Below are positions 10,188 to 21,790 of a stretch of DNA of 64,000 bases, one piece after another; position 1 is the first letter of the stretch; every line of letters begins with the position of its first letter. Under the pieces are notes generated by a model. The model saw only the letters and a list, made by a program, of their open reading frames with translations, was not told the origin of the DNA and did not search any database. This stretch comes from Culex pipiens pallens. Taxonomy: Eukaryota; Arthropoda; Insecta; Diptera; Culicidae. The stretch lies in contig NC_068938.1 in NCBI RefSeq assembly GCF_016801865.2, positions 130,724,689-130,788,688 on the forward strand, given 5' to 3'. The position numbers and the translations under genes were made by a program.

Positions 10188-11858
10188 ATGAATCCCTCAA
10201 CAAACACCCAAGTCTCCTGCAACGGACCCTGCCGAAAGCGGTTCCGTCCCGCTGCCGTAAACATGGACCAGGCAACGGCCAGCGTTTTGCTTTCAACCTG
10301 CCGAACTCCCGGACTGCAGTGGCTGTGTCCCGAGTGTCACCACTCGATCAACCTGCAGCTAACCGCCAATCGCGACGGAACCGATCTTCCGCCGGAACTT
10401 TGGATTGAGATCTTCCGCAACTTGGACAAACGATCAATGCTACGGGTACGGTCGACCTGTCGCCGCTGGCGGGACATCGTCGATCAGAACCAGTCGTTGC
10501 GGAAGGAGTTCGGCATTAGGTTTTTGTTCAAGACGACCTTTGACGAGCAATTTTCGCCGGAGAACCTGTTTCCGGCATCGTGTGCGACGCTGTTCAGGGC
10601 AACAATAGTCACCGTCGATGCCTGGTGGCCTCCGTTTGGCGCCGGATTGACCGAACTGTTCTTGGGCAACTGTGAGGTTGCACTTCCGGTTCTGCTGGGG
10701 ATGCTGAAGGAGACACCGAATCTAACGAAATTAACTCTAGGGGGCATCAACTACACTACCGCTGAAGAGGTCGAAGTGGACTTTCGGCTGGAGAAGTTGG
10801 ACTATCTTGCCTCTGATTGGGTGTTTGAAGTATTTCGGAACATGGCGCCACGCTTGCGGAGACTGAAACTCCCATCCGAGCTGGACGAAGAGCAAGAGGC
10901 AAAAGCCTGCCTTCTGTTGGAGGCGGTTCAAGGGACGTTGAGGGAACTAGAAGGTAACTTGACACCGTTTATGCTGAAAAAGATTGCCGGTATGGATCGA
11001 CTTGAGTTGAAAAGTGTAGTTCATCGTGGGGAGGCCGATTTGGCAGTGCAGCTGAGCCGAATGAAGCTTTCGATTGAAGAACTCGACATTATTGCTGTTA
11101 ACGAGGTAAACCCGATAAAGTAAGCTGTAAATTAGTGTATTTATAAACTATTTAACTTGCAGGATCTGTGCAAAATCGGACGAAACCTCGCCAAACTGAG
11201 GAAAGCTCGGTTTGCCCTGGAAGATTCAGGAACAGTGGTGCCCTCGTTCCTGGATGAAATGCCCCTGCTTAAGGTGCTTCACCTAGAAGGGATTGGCGCA
11301 TATTTAAATTTAAACCTTCTGAAAAGTTCACATTTAATTAGCTTGCATCTAAATCAATTTAACTTCACTGGTGATTGCTTGCAACGCTATTTGACAAACT
11401 GTCCCAATCTCCAAGTGCTAGCCATCAGCAACTGTGCGCTGGACAGTTGGTCCGATATTTTTACTGCACGGTTTAATTCGCTGCGCTGTTTGAGACTGTG
11501 GAGTAATTGGGTGGACAAAGACATTATGAGCGTTCCGGAGAAATTGATTCATTTAACGGAACTTTTTATATCAGACCTTAAAATGACCACAGAGCTGTTC
11601 GTCAAGTTGCTGCTGCAGTGTCCTCAGCTAGCGAAGCTTACGATCGGCTCGATGGAAACAATCAACGACGAATTTGTCGGCATGGTGAGCCGATTCCCAC
11701 ACCTGAGGGAGCTGCATATTTACGGCTGTCCTTTGACGGACAAGTCCGTGAAATTAGTCGTCGACTCCGGATCCCATCTGCGGGTTCAACTCGATTGTAA
11801 CAACATTTCCGACGCGGCCATTGATTTGCTGAGTTATGTGATGCGATCTCGAGAATAG
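10188..11858 (+). CDS. F-box / leucine-rich-repeat protein 1
   Basis: Two exons, 10188-11105 and 11163-11858, with a 57-bp GT-AG intron in phase 0; 537 residues. The N-terminus has a Cys-rich segment (CNGPC..C..CPEC, residues 11-53) that may bind zinc. An F-box follows at about residues 65-105 (LPPELWIEIFRNLD, then STCRRWRDIV), the surface that docks Skp1 in SCF ubiquitin ligases. The remainder is degenerate leucine-rich repeats, with units such as LTKLTLGGIN and LQVLAISNCAL, the presumed substrate-binding part. I chose the ATG at 10188 for its aaacgATGa context; an in-frame ATG at 10125 would add 21 residues. AATAAATAAATAAA at about 11907 is a good polyadenylation region. Substrate unknown; FBXL-type by architecture. 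Paralogous to the gene at 27433. Confidence 0.85.
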
Positions 11859-12117
11859 AACAAATTTTCTGCAATCTATCATAACATGGTGTTAATTCAA
11901 ATCCAAATAAATAAATAAACTCCGCGACTATTCTCCGACCTGCCCGGTTGTTAAGCATGCCATGCCAACTGAACCGAAAAACGCATTTAAAACGAAGGAG
12001 GAGGACGATTCTTCATCTACAACATCATCAACGTGCACTGCCCGACTTGGCTACGACAGCTTCAAGAGAGTAGACGTGCGCGCTAAAGGCAACGTTGCAT
12101 GCCTCGAGTTGAGTTGA

Positions 12118-12495
12118 CCGGAGCTGTCGTCGGAGGAGCAAAAAGTGGAGCAGAAACTGCTCAACAACAACAAGTTCAGCCCGCTAGCGGAAAACAAAAA
12201 CAACAATGCCAGCCCAACAGGAGAATGGGACGTCCCGGCGATTCCAGCACTCGGCCAGTCGGCACGTAAACAAAAGCAACCACCTTTGCTGGTGAAGAAC
12301 ACCACGGGTTTTTAAAAGCTTGTGGCGTTAGTGGAAAGTTCTAAATTTGGTTTCGACCCGATTTACAAACTAACCTCGTTTGGAACCAAGGTGACCTGCT
12401 TCTCTGTCAAAGATTTTGACAAGTTGCAAGAGCTCCTCAAGAAGAAGAAAGTGAAATTCTACACCCACGAACAGGCACACGCAGAAAAATATTTT
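12118..12495 (+). pseudogene. Jockey-clade retrotransposon ORF1 (gag) fragment
   Basis: One frame gives LSSEEQKVEQKLLNN, then a stop, then FDPIYKLTSFGTKV and DFDKLQELLKKKKVKFYTHE. The last part is the conserved ORF1 block that precedes the FYT/YYT motif in Jockey-like insect elements. It is cut off at about 12495 by repeats rich in ttgttgaatcaac. An in-frame TAA precedes KLVALVESS, so it is dead. The zinc knuckles that should follow are absent here; similar ones lie at 20995-21290. Confidence 0.6.
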
Positions 12496-12802
12496 GTAGA
12501 ATCAGCCTGTATGAGGTTTGATTCAACAAAATATTTTGTTGAATATAATCAACAAAATTTTTGCATTGAATCAACTCTCCAATTTTGTTGTTTCAAATCG
12601 AGACATTTCGTTGTTTCAAAGCAGCTTTTTTGTTGAATCAACCCTCACTTTTGTTGACCAAAATTTGACAGAAAGCGCATTCAAATCAGAATTTTGTTGA
12701 ATCAACGTTGGTTTCGTTGTGGAAACAACTCAAGATTTTTATCAAACTAAGGTTAGTCATTGAATTGAATCAACAAAATGTTGAATTGGAATAAAAATTG
12801 TA

Positions 12803-13040
12803 CACTCAACCCCCGGTGGTTGGTCACTTTTTCGTTTGACACTTTTTTAGTTTGTACCCCGTTGGTTGGTCAAAGTCAAACTAAAAAGTGACGAACTGTC
12901 ACTTTTTACAAGGCGCTCACGCAAACTATCAAAACAAACGTTTGATAGTGTGTGTAAACGCCGTGTAAAAGGGGTGTCAAACTAAAAAGTAACCCCGTTC
13001 GTTTGACAACAGTTGGTGTCAAACCATCGGGGTTTGAGTG
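12803..13040 (+). mobile_element. CACTCAA..TTGAGTG MITE, copy a
   Basis: Begins cactcaacccccggtggt and ends accatcggggtttgagtg, with TA on both sides (12801-12802, 13041-13042). Internally it has a second inverted pair built on gtcactttttagtttgac. Copies b and c lie at 61052-61281 and 62840-63077. A TA duplication is typical of Tc1/mariner-type elements. Confidence 0.8.
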
Positions 13041-13079
13041 TATTTTATTGATGTTTAATTTTTTTATTTATTGAAAATT

Positions 13080-13441
13080 TCAAATAATTTCCATCTGTTC
13101 CTTCAAGTGTTGCAGCAAATTTGGCCCGTGAGACCGTGAGCCATTTTGCCGTTCTGGAACCGTCGTTGACACCGCCGCTTCTGAGTGAACCGACAAGTTT
13201 GTCTCCCCGTGTTGAGCGGCCATGTTGGCACTGGCTTCCGGATCGTGGTTCTGTTTTCCGCAGAGGTCTGTAAGGATGGAAAAAGCGTCAGAGAGAGACA
13301 TTTTGGTAGAATTCTAAGGCGCTTACCAAGCATGTCCCGTCGAAGATTAAGATCTTGGGGAATTCCGATAAATCTGGGTTGGTTCTCCATCTTGCAATGC
13401 ACGCTGAAGAACTTCTGGTGGTGGCAGCCTTGGTATCTCAA
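13080..13441 (-). pseudogene. Exon pair of an unassigned gene, weakly THAP-like
   Basis: On the minus strand 13441-13327 ends at gtaagc and 13267-13080 starts after ttacag. The splice joins RFIGIPQDLNLRRDML to DLCGKQNHDPEAS in frame and runs to a stop at 13080, with an AATAAA about 20 bp downstream. The motif IPQDLNLRR..LDLCG has the shape of the middle of a THAP domain, but I do not see the zinc-binding cysteines in order. An upstream frame at 13667-13452 may hold more of the gene but does not join cleanly. It sits between a MITE and an LTR element, so a decayed fragment is likelier than a live gene. Confidence 0.35.
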
Positions 13442-13807
13442 TTGTCAGGTTTTAGTCGGCCTGATTCTGGGTGGCTTGGAAATCAACCCGAATCTGGAGC
13501 ACAACCTTTTCGTTTTCCGCGAATCGCTCAGATAAACAGGCCACGGATCCATTTGTATAACCTCGCCGCACGGAACGGAAAAAAAATCGATCAGCCCACT
13601 GAGAAAATGTCAACATTTTGACAGAAAGGGGGCACGTGTAAACCACAATAATTTTCATTGAAATCAAAAAACACAGTCAAGTTGATTCAACGCCGTTGTG
13701 GGTTGAATCAAATCAAAATTTTTGTTGTTATTTCCAAAAGGGTTTGACAAAATACAGCAAGTAATTTCAACTCAAAATTTTGAGTTGTTTCGATCGGTTT
13801 TGAGGGT

Positions 13808-14355
13808 TGTAGCGACCCTAAGTCGCTTACCTACATAGACTACAGTTATTGTTTGTCATGAACAATGTCAAGTTCACGACAACGGTAAATGGTCTAGCAC
13901 ACGCGGTGTGTTATACAAAACATTCAGGTAGCGGTAACGCTTGACACCTGATGTTTTGTATAACATTTTTCGACCACGACCTAGGGCACTGGTAGATCAC
14001 AGTTCAGTGATCTTAGTATTTAACGGCCTGAGCTTGTTCAGTCGGGGCCTTCTTATGCTTGTGCTTCTTGTGTTGTAGTGTACTGACGGGCTTCTTCTTG
14101 TATTGTGCAGTCAATAATCAGTGCTTCTTGGGCCTCTTTTTGTATTGTGCAGTCAAATGTCAGTGCTTCTTATGCTTGTGCTCTGTTGTCAGTTGTGCAT
14201 CCAATAGTCTTGTGCTTGGGTTTGTGCTTGTGCTTGTGTCAGTCAGTATTCATGTCAATGTAATAAATAAAAGCAGTTAAAATCAAAGTGCAAGTGTTAT
14301 CTTAAGCCAGTGCATAATATCACAGTTATCCCGCTCGGACACTCGGTCCGACACA
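13808..14355 (+). repeat. 5' LTR
   Basis: Begins tgtagcgaccctaag and ends cggtccgacaca. It contains a likely TATA-like agtatttaac near 14013 and the polyadenylation word aataaataaa at about 14261. Tandem-like words such as cagtgcttcttatgcttgtg fill the downstream half. Confidence 0.9.
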
Positions 14356-14357
14356 TC

Positions 14358-14370
14358 TGGTGACAGCGGA
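14358..14370 (+). promoter_or_regulatory. Primer-binding site
   Basis: tggtgacagcgg begins two bases after the LTR. It starts TGG, complementary to a tRNA CCA end. I do not name the tRNA. Confidence 0.7.
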
Positions 14371-14777
14371 AACTAACCGCTAGGAAAAAGGAAAACGCCA
14401 TTTCTGACTGACTTAAGTAATAATTGTTACAGCACTCGATTTTGATTAGAAGATACAAGGAAGCAAAAGTGTGTGTGTGAACTAAGTGTTGTTTGTGGCC
14501 GTTTTCTTGAATTTGTGTGTTGCTGTTTCGACGACTTTGACGATTTCATCCGTAAGCGAGGCAGACCACCACGAGATGATGATCATCATTCTATTGGTAA
14601 CGTGGTGAGTACCTTTTAGTTTTAAGTTCTGATTTTTGTGAAAAAAGTAATAGTGTTTGATGATTTGATGGAGAAGTCAGTACTTCAAAGCTATTTCGTT
14701 GAGTAAAAGTGTTTAAGTATAATCTTCATTGTTATGCATCACTTATAAATTTCAATTTTAAATTTAAAAATAACAAA

Positions 14778-16523
14778 ATGGTGTTTGATCTGAAAGAGGC
14801 AGTAATTTGCATTCCAAAATTTGATGGATCTCATGACCATCTACAAAATTTTATTGCATTTATAGACCTTTTTGCACAAGGCAATGAAAATAATGTCAAC
14901 GTTAATTGGGAACATCAACTACTTGTAGTAGTTCGCATGAAGTTTCATGGGAAAGCGCTAGATAAAGCTGACAATATAATTAAAGAAACTTGGAATGAAA
15001 CCAAACTAGCTTTGAAAAATGCCTTTGAAGAAAAATTAAGTATTGAGCAAATTATCATGCAAGTTTATAGTTTAAAGCAATTGTATCATGAATCATTTGA
15101 AGATTATAAAGAGAGGGCTGACAAAATTCATGCTTCTATTAAAAAGCTTGGTAATAACGTCTATGCAAATAGACAATTTAAATCAAATTTTATCTCAGGT
15201 TTGAGAGATTACAATGTTGTGAAACTTGCAGCAAATATCCAAGCTGATGATTATCAAGACTTAGTTGCAGAATTAGGCAAAAAGTGCAGATATATTGAAG
15301 CGATTAATACCAGTTCAGCAATGAAACAAAATTATACAAATGAAAATTACGATGATGCAATTTATTATCACTCAGATGATTTTAACGGTGAATGTACATC
15401 ATTTAACAAACGCCATTATAACTATAGCTCTAATTCAAACTCAAACAGTAGATCATATTATCATGGGAGGAAAAACAATAAATTTCAAAATTTTGAAAAT
15501 CGCCCAGACTGGCAAGACAGAAACCAGTCTCAAAATTTTAATGATAGCAATTTTAATAACCAGACTAATGGTTCAGACTGGTTTGATAACAGAAATGCTA
15601 ATTTCAGTCAACAACAAATGGATAATCAGAATAATTTACTAAATTATTCAGATAATTGTTCAGTTTTTGTAACAGAAGAGTCAGAACTAGTGCATAGTCT
15701 TGACGATTTTAATCAAAACTATGAGTCTAAAAATGTAATAGATATTTCAAATTCAAATTACGATGAGCACATCGAACTTGCTGAAAATAGTGAAACAAGA
15801 CATGAATCTGATTTAGAAACTGAAGATACAGAACCAGATCAATCGAGTGAAAATTTGAGTACTCTGCTTACTACTGCGGCATGGAAAGGTGACAATGTAT
15901 TTGAAGAGATTACTGCGGTTGAACCAACTACACACAGTAAAATCGAAGTTCAAGTTTTGAATGTTAATAAAGAATTAGATCAGTTGACCCAAATAAATGA
16001 AATAAATGATGATGTTGCAACTTCGTCTGATTATTTAAAAGAAGAATATAATAAATCAGATGACAAAGAAATTATTTATGATTTAACAAAGATTTATGCT
16101 GAGACTAACGATTCAGACATAATTATTCCTCAATGGATTTTTAATCAGAAAACGACTGAGGAAATTCAAAATCGAGTCCATCAAGAACATGTTGTTGTCT
16201 TGGAATTTGATACTTTAAAAGATACCGTTTTTGAAAGCCAATTGAATCCAAAAGATGCCAATGAGATCATAGAAAGTGATATTGCATGGGTTGAAACAAC
16301 GAAACCTATTGCCTTGGAACAAGTCAGAACGTTTAAAAAATTAAAACAATATCATACAGATAAATTCAACTCTCGGTCGATATCATCATTGAGTTATGGT
16401 GATAGAAAAGAGAACTCAAATTCAATTGAAGAAATTAAACCTTTAATTTTAAATTGTCAAAATGTATTGCAATCCTCACAAAAGCTTGAAGATTTTAAAA
16501 GATTCCGTATGAAAGGAAGCTAA
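14778..16523 (+). CDS. gag: Retrotransposon Gag-like protein
   Basis: 581 residues from the ATG at 14778 (MVFDLKEAV); an in-frame ATG at 14709 would add 23. Residues 1-180 look like a retrotransposon Gag/capsid domain: FDGSHDHLQNFIAFID, then WEHQLLVVVRMKFHGKA, SLKQLYHESFEDYKERAD and SNFISGLRDY. Residues 200-300 are Asn/Ser/Gln-rich. No CCHC zinc knuckle is present. The last 280 residues are acidic, lack a known fold, and take the place where protease and polymerase would normally follow. AT-rich codon use differs from host genes. The intact frame with identical LTRs suggests the protein is still made. Confidence 0.8.
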   Translation: MVFDLKEAVICIPKFDGSHDHLQNFIAFIDLFAQGNENNVNVNWEHQLLVVVRMKFHGKALDKADNIIKETWNETKLALKNAFEEKLSIEQIIMQVYSLKQLYHESFEDYKERADKIHASIKKLGNNVYANRQFKSNFISGLRDYNVVKLAANIQADDYQDLVAELGKKCRYIEAINTSSAMKQNYTNENYDDAIYYHSDDFNGECTSFNKRHYNYSSNSNSNSRSYYHGRKNNKFQNFENRPDWQDRNQSQNFNDSNFNNQTNGSDWFDNRNANFSQQQMDNQNNLLNYSDNCSVFVTEESELVHSLDDFNQNYESKNVIDISNSNYDEHIELAENSETRHESDLETEDTEPDQSSENLSTLLTTAAWKGDNVFEEITAVEPTTHSKIEVQVLNVNKELDQLTQINEINDDVATSSDYLKEEYNKSDDKEIIYDLTKIYAETNDSDIIIPQWIFNQKTTEEIQNRVHQEHVVVLEFDTLKDTVFESQLNPKDANEIIESDIAWVETTKPIALEQVRTFKKLKQYHTDKFNSRSISSLSYGDRKENSNSIEEIKPLILNCQNVLQSSQKLEDFKRFRMKGS

Positions 16524-18454
16524 ATATGTTTTGATAATTTGGACTGGACACATTTTCGAAGAATATCGAATGAGAATTGAAATGAAAAGGATATTTATTT
16601 TAAAAAGAAGTGATTGGGTAAACATAATGATCGCTCAAGTGCAGTGCTCTTCATAACTTTATTCATGAGTGTAGACTCTTATTATCAGGTTCACAATATG
16701 GATTTAATTTTTTTAAATCTATGTTGTAGTAACTCACCCGCAAAATTAATATGTCTTTTAAGATTTGCCTTTCGATGGTTTCATCATTAGGTTTAATCCT
16801 CTACTAAAATAAAAAAAAAGTCAATTAAAATGACCAAGGTACTAAAATACATACTCAATTGACCGACAATATTGGAAAGATTTTGTGATGCGAAGAAGCA
16901 TAATGACCTGCTTCACTGTGCTCCTAAGGTAGTTATGAAGCTTAATAATACAACGACATAGCGATCGCAACAGGCGATTTGCTTCAATTATGCAGCGTAA
17001 GCAAGATGCTCTTCAAAGTATATTTTTACTTGATGACACACACGCTAATAATGTGTACGCTGTCAATGAAAGCGATTATGATGTAAATTCGTTTAGTACT
17101 TCCCAGAAAAAAATGAGTTTAATCATGTAAAAAAGGTACATTGCATTTTAAACTAATATGCTTGTATGCGAGAATTTCCCTTTGCTTGAGACTTTTCTTT
17201 TCAGCACACCTACTACCAAATTTTCGAGGTCATAGGGGGAAAGATCGGTCGGATCATTTAAGTAAGTATATAAATTGAATGATGGCAGTTAATGATTCGG
17301 ACTATTTTATGCACCAAAATTTAAAATCATTCAATTTAAACCTAGTATGCATGAATGATGAATGCAAGAGAAGTCTGTGGGAAGAGCGATAAATAAAATG
17401 ATTGAAAAAAATCTATACCTAATAATTTGAGAATAACCAATCATTCTGTTTATAAAATGAACAAATAAAAACAAGACAGAGAGTCAAACAAAAATAAATA
17501 CCGAGTAAATAAAAATATGAAGCTTAACCAAATCGTAGATACAATCACTACATTAAAAAATAAAAACATATACACTTCTGCAAATAAAAAAAAAATGCAG
17601 CTTAGCAATTCAAAAAATAAAAACCAAAAAAAAAAACTTAGGGTTTAGAATTTTGAGCCAGTCCTCAGAGAGCGGAATCCACTCTGCTAGGGAGCAGAGG
17701 TTACTTCAAACTTCAACATTCGCAATCAATGACGCTGGGGTCTTCAAGATAGGACAACGAAGGGTCCTTGGCGTTACTCCAGATGATGGAAATTGGTGAT
17801 CTTCAATGTCACTCAATGTTGTATGGTGTTCTATGGATGTTGACGAAGCTGATGGTCTAGACTGTGGCAAGGAGAATGGCAAGATGAGAGATCGATGGAA
17901 TCTCGTTGGAAAGTCAAATATATACGGTATCAACATACGATTTAAACGACGGCGACTGGGAGATGATGCTCCTAGATTGCGCCTTATTCATTAATAACCG
18001 GAGTGTTATTAGCGGCTAAGCAATGAACTTAGACTGCATTGATTTTGGCAATGGTTGCCTGAACAGATTTTTGGCAGTGTTTGCCTTGACAGAATTGATC
18101 AAACGAACTAATGGAAGTTCAATCATACCGTATCAAGCCAACGAGATACGAAAAGTTTAACAAGAGATGGCATCAACAACAGATTGAACACTTAACAGCG
18201 AAAAGTCAACGGTTGGAACAACAGAGTCAATATCGTCAACACAGCCCAGACGTACATCAGCGAAGCAGCCAGGACAACCGTGATTATCCCAGAAGACACC
18301 CCAGAGTCATTTCGCGAGACGGAAGACATCCAAGAAGACATCCCTAAGGTAGCAAGGACCAACGTAAAGTTAGGAAAAATTATAAATTTTTACAAAAAAA
18401 AACCTACAACTATCTACTTGAAACCAATCTCTTCAAGATTAATTTCAAGCTGTT
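16524..18454 (+). other. Non-coding interior of the LTR element
   Basis: No pol motifs in any frame. A 50-codon stretch near 16978-17130 (ASIMQRKQDAL..VYAVNESDY) reads like a remnant of coding sequence. 17640-18000 and 18111-18347 hold short basic frames without recognised domains. It probably replaced the deleted pol region. Confidence 0.6.
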
Positions 18455-18467
18455 AAGGAAGGGGAGA
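18455..18467 (+). promoter_or_regulatory. Polypurine tract
   Basis: aaggaaggggaga lies immediately before the 3' LTR, the expected primer for plus-strand DNA synthesis. Confidence 0.75.
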
Positions 18468-19015
18468 TGTAGCGACCCTAAGTCGCTTACCTACATAGAC
18501 TACAGTTATTGTTTGTCATGAACAATGTCAAGTTCACGACAACGGTAAATGGTCTAGCACACGCGGTGTGTTATACAAAACATTCAGGTAGCGGTAACGC
18601 TTGACACCTGATGTTTTGTATAACATTTTTCGACCACGACCTAGGGCACTGGTAGATCACAGTTCAGTGATCTTAGTATTTAACGGCCTGAGCTTGTTCA
18701 GTCGGGGCCTTCTTATGCTTGTGCTTCTTGTGTTGTAGTGTACTGACGGGCTTCTTCTTGTATTGTGCAGTCAATAATCAGTGCTTCTTGGGCCTCTTTT
18801 TGTATTGTGCAGTCAAATGTCAGTGCTTCTTATGCTTGTGCTCTGTTGTCAGTTGTGCATCCAATAGTCTTGTGCTTGGGTTTGTGCTTGTGCTTGTGTC
18901 AGTCAGTATTCATGTCAATGTAATAAATAAAAGCAGTTAAAATCAAAGTGCAAGTGTTATCTTAAGCCAGTGCATAATATCACAGTTATCCCGCTCGGAC
19001 ACTCGGTCCGACACA
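18468..19015 (+). repeat. 3' LTR
   Basis: 548 bp. I compared it line by line with the 5' LTR and found no difference. Confidence 0.9.
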
Positions 19016-19019
19016 GGGT

Positions 19020-20990
19020 TATTTCAACAAAAAATCGTCAAGTCAAAACAACAAAATATTTTTTTGATTCAAACCACATTGATTTTTTGCGTGCATGCCA
19101 GATTTGCAGTTTTTTTGCACAGGCTCAATTTGGGCTCAATGCTCAAACATATTGTTTAACTATGTTAAAATTTCACGGGTTTTCTGCTGAAAAACGATTT
19201 TTAAAAGATTGTTTTTTAATCAAGTTAAATTCATTTGCGTTTTGTGAACGGAAGGAAAACCTTGGACCACCGTGGACGAAACGCCGTATATTGTTGTCTT
19301 ACCCAAGGGATACACCAATCTGAAGAAGCTCTCTGCAATGAAGGATGTGGTAAGCACCACAGAGTAATCCAGAGAGAACATTCCAAACAAAAGCAGTCAA
19401 ATTTTGTGGCTCCGTTACTTGTAAACCCTTTGGAAAGGTAGCGGCTTTCAGCGTTATGTTTTGGGCATTACGGGGTTGATGAAGAAAAATGTTCATCATA
19501 GTAAACTCAGGATTTTTCAGATTTTGTTTTGTTTTGACAAGTGCCATGTTTTGATGACTGATTTGTGATTTTGTTCCTTTCAAGTTTTATGTTTTTTGGA
19601 GCTTGGGAAGCAGTTAAAAGTTAAAATCCAGTTTATGCCTGAAGTGTCCCTCAGGCGTGCCCTCAGGACTATCCAAATGATTTGGCGGTGGGACGAAAAC
19701 TATGCTTCCTTCCGGGTATTTGTTTCGCTATCTGAAATTGCCGCCCGTGGATCAGGCAAATTCTTATTGCCTACCCAAGGCAGGTTGCCCAACGTCCAGG
19801 GGATCCATAAGCGCAATCTGACGAAGTTTATCCTACTCGAAGTCCTATTGAGGTTTTATGAGTACTCCATACAAATATATGTGTTTGTGAAGGAAAATGA
19901 ATGTGTAAGCACATGTCTTTGAACCTTACAGCATTTTTTTTTGGGATTCTTCACTCACAAACGCATGCCATGCACTCTTCGCAGTTTTTATTAAACAGAG
20001 GAAAAAAAAGGAAAACCTGACGTAGGTTAGTCATAGACCCAAGATTAAGACTACAAATGAAAATTAAACATAGAAATAAGAAGATTCCATCTACTTATCC
20101 AATTTTTCTAGTAGTATGTTACGTCGTTTCCCAAAAACTGTCCTGAGAAATTGTTATGACCAAGCCACAAATGCTACGAAAACTGTCCCAAACAATTTCG
20201 TACAATTTTTCACTTTGAAGAAAGCTTAGTTTTCAGAAAATTCCACTGGAATTCCGTTGGAATTGGAATTTATTACTCGAAACCACATCTCCAGTGAGAA
20301 CTTGGTCAGTTCGAGTCACAGCGTTGCCAGCATGAAACTTCCAACAAAAGTATTTTTTTGGCGGAACTTGGCCCACAAGTGAGAGGAGGTGGTTCCTAGA
20401 CAGCTCCAAGTTGGTCCTTTTCCAAAACTTCCACTAAACATTGGATATACCAGATGTGATCCGCGATAGTCGTCAGAAAATCCACATTGTTGATTGAGAG
20501 ATTGTGAAAATTTTTGACAGCTAAATTTAGAACCTGGTTGCTGCGAAAACAATGTAACGCTTTAAACGTCATCTTTCTCGGAGACAATCAACAGTGTTGC
20601 TGAAGGGGGGATGTACCACGATGTACCGCGTAACGCAACCATAAATTAAATGCCAGTGCTCCCTCTGGGTTACTCTGTGTAAGCACTGTAGAGTCGCAAA
20701 CGGGGCTCCTTGAGACACGACGTTCCAGACGCAGCACCATCGCTGCCGATCATTAACCTCCCAATCACCCACTGACCCCATGTCCGCTTCCGTCGTGTCC
20801 TGCTTCGGATTCCGCCAACCGGTTCCAGCACAATTCAATCACACTCACACTTCCGCGCCAAACGTTCACTCTCAACTGTCCACAGCGTAAACATAAACAC
20901 GCGCCTCTTTTCATGCGCTGTCAAAACCAAGTACACGCTTCAGTAAGGAATCGCCTGTTTCGGGTTATTATACATACATTTATATTGTTT
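19020..20990. other. Intergenic DNA with exon-like scraps
   Basis: A frame at about 19244-19345 reads TPYIVVLPKGYTNLKKLSA and stops at a possible donor gtaagc, looking like a stray exon of unknown origin. Similar sequences built on cacagagtaaYccagagRga occur inverted at about 19357 and 20680, perhaps the ends of an old element. 20690-20880 is GC-richer but shows no domain. Confidence 0.35.
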
Positions 20991-20994
20991 ACAT

Positions 20995-21290
20995 TATTTA
21001 TTTTGAAGGACGAAAACCCTACAAGCACTATCATCCGGTGGGAGGCTTACCGGAACAAGCGACCGAACGTGACGCAGTGCAGGAACTGCTTGCAGCTGCG
21101 GGGGTCCCCACAAGACGAACAAGTGCAAAGTCTAAGAAGCCAATCCAATGCGGTGTGCCAACTACTCTGTAGCCCACGAAGCCACGAACCGCAGCTGCCC
21201 CATGCGTGCGAATTTCAAGCTCTAAGAGCGCCAGCAGGAAGACCGAGACTGCTCAGAAATGAAGCAGCCATTCCTAACTAACGAGTCGAG
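20995..21290 (+). pseudogene. Jockey-clade ORF1 zinc-knuckle fragment
   Basis: IIRWEAYRNKRPNVTQCRNC in one frame, then after a frameshift NPMRCANYSVAHEATNRSCP. These are the first and last Cys-rich knuckles of Jockey-type ORF1, with one zinc Cys replaced by Tyr. ORF1 proteins of these elements bind their RNA. Frameshifts make it inactive. Confidence 0.6.
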
Positions 21291-21479
21291 GAAATTTTAG
21301 GAAAAGGTTAACGGGCTTGTGTTCTTGGGATTGCTGGTAAAGGTAAGAACAAGATTTTCCGTCAGGCCTGCACGCAAACGCAAAATTTTGCGCCTGTCAT
21401 CATAGCCTGCCAGTCATCGACCATTGAACAAAGCAACCCCTGCAGATTGTTCGACTGACAGTTGATGGAAAAATCGAAC

Positions 21480-21790
21480 TGGCACAGCGTTCTGCGTTCA
21501 CCACTGCGTCGAACGGACAATCTTGTTCTTGGCTTAACAACCGACAACGACACCAACTTAGAAATCCGGACTCTGCGAATCGCGCCTACTTTGGATTACG
21601 GAAAACCTTGACAACTGATCGAGTGCACGAAGCTGACCCTGTACAAAACACTGATACCACCAGTTATTCTCTAAGGCCCTCATGGACCTGGACGCTGCGG
21701 CAAGAGGACCAATGAACCCTTGGAGTTTTCTAACGGAAGGTGCTGGGAACGATCTACGGTGGAATTGATATTTAAAGTTGAGCTCAGCAC
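21480..21790 (+). pseudogene. RTE-like non-LTR reverse transcriptase, C-terminal fragment
   Basis: Pieces in shifting frames read NRAYFGLRKTL, TKLTLYKTLIPPVIL, TWTLRQEDQ and TLGVF*RKVLGTIYGG. This order and wording is the C-terminal part of RTE/BovB-like reverse transcriptases, which usually reads ..LYGSETW. At least two frameshifts and stops are present. No endonuclease or catalytic motif is nearby. Confidence 0.6.

Larger units (their letters stand above)
13808..19015 (+). mobile_element. Gag-only LTR retrotransposon, very recent insertion
   Basis: 5208 bp between GGGT direct repeats (13804-13807 and 19016-19019). Two 548-bp LTRs (13808-14355, 18468-19015) start TG, end CA and look identical throughout. 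A primer-binding site follows the 5' LTR and a purine tract precedes the 3' LTR. There is one large frame, a Gag-like protein; protease, reverse transcriptase and integrase are all missing, so it must be moved by an autonomous relative. A 4-bp duplication fits the Ty3/gypsy group. It landed inside a repeat rich in gttgattcaa words. Confidence 0.9.

Noticed and set aside
13808..19015. Errantivirus-like element with envelope gene
   Set aside because: No membrane protein frame, no pol and no env; only Gag-like coding remains.
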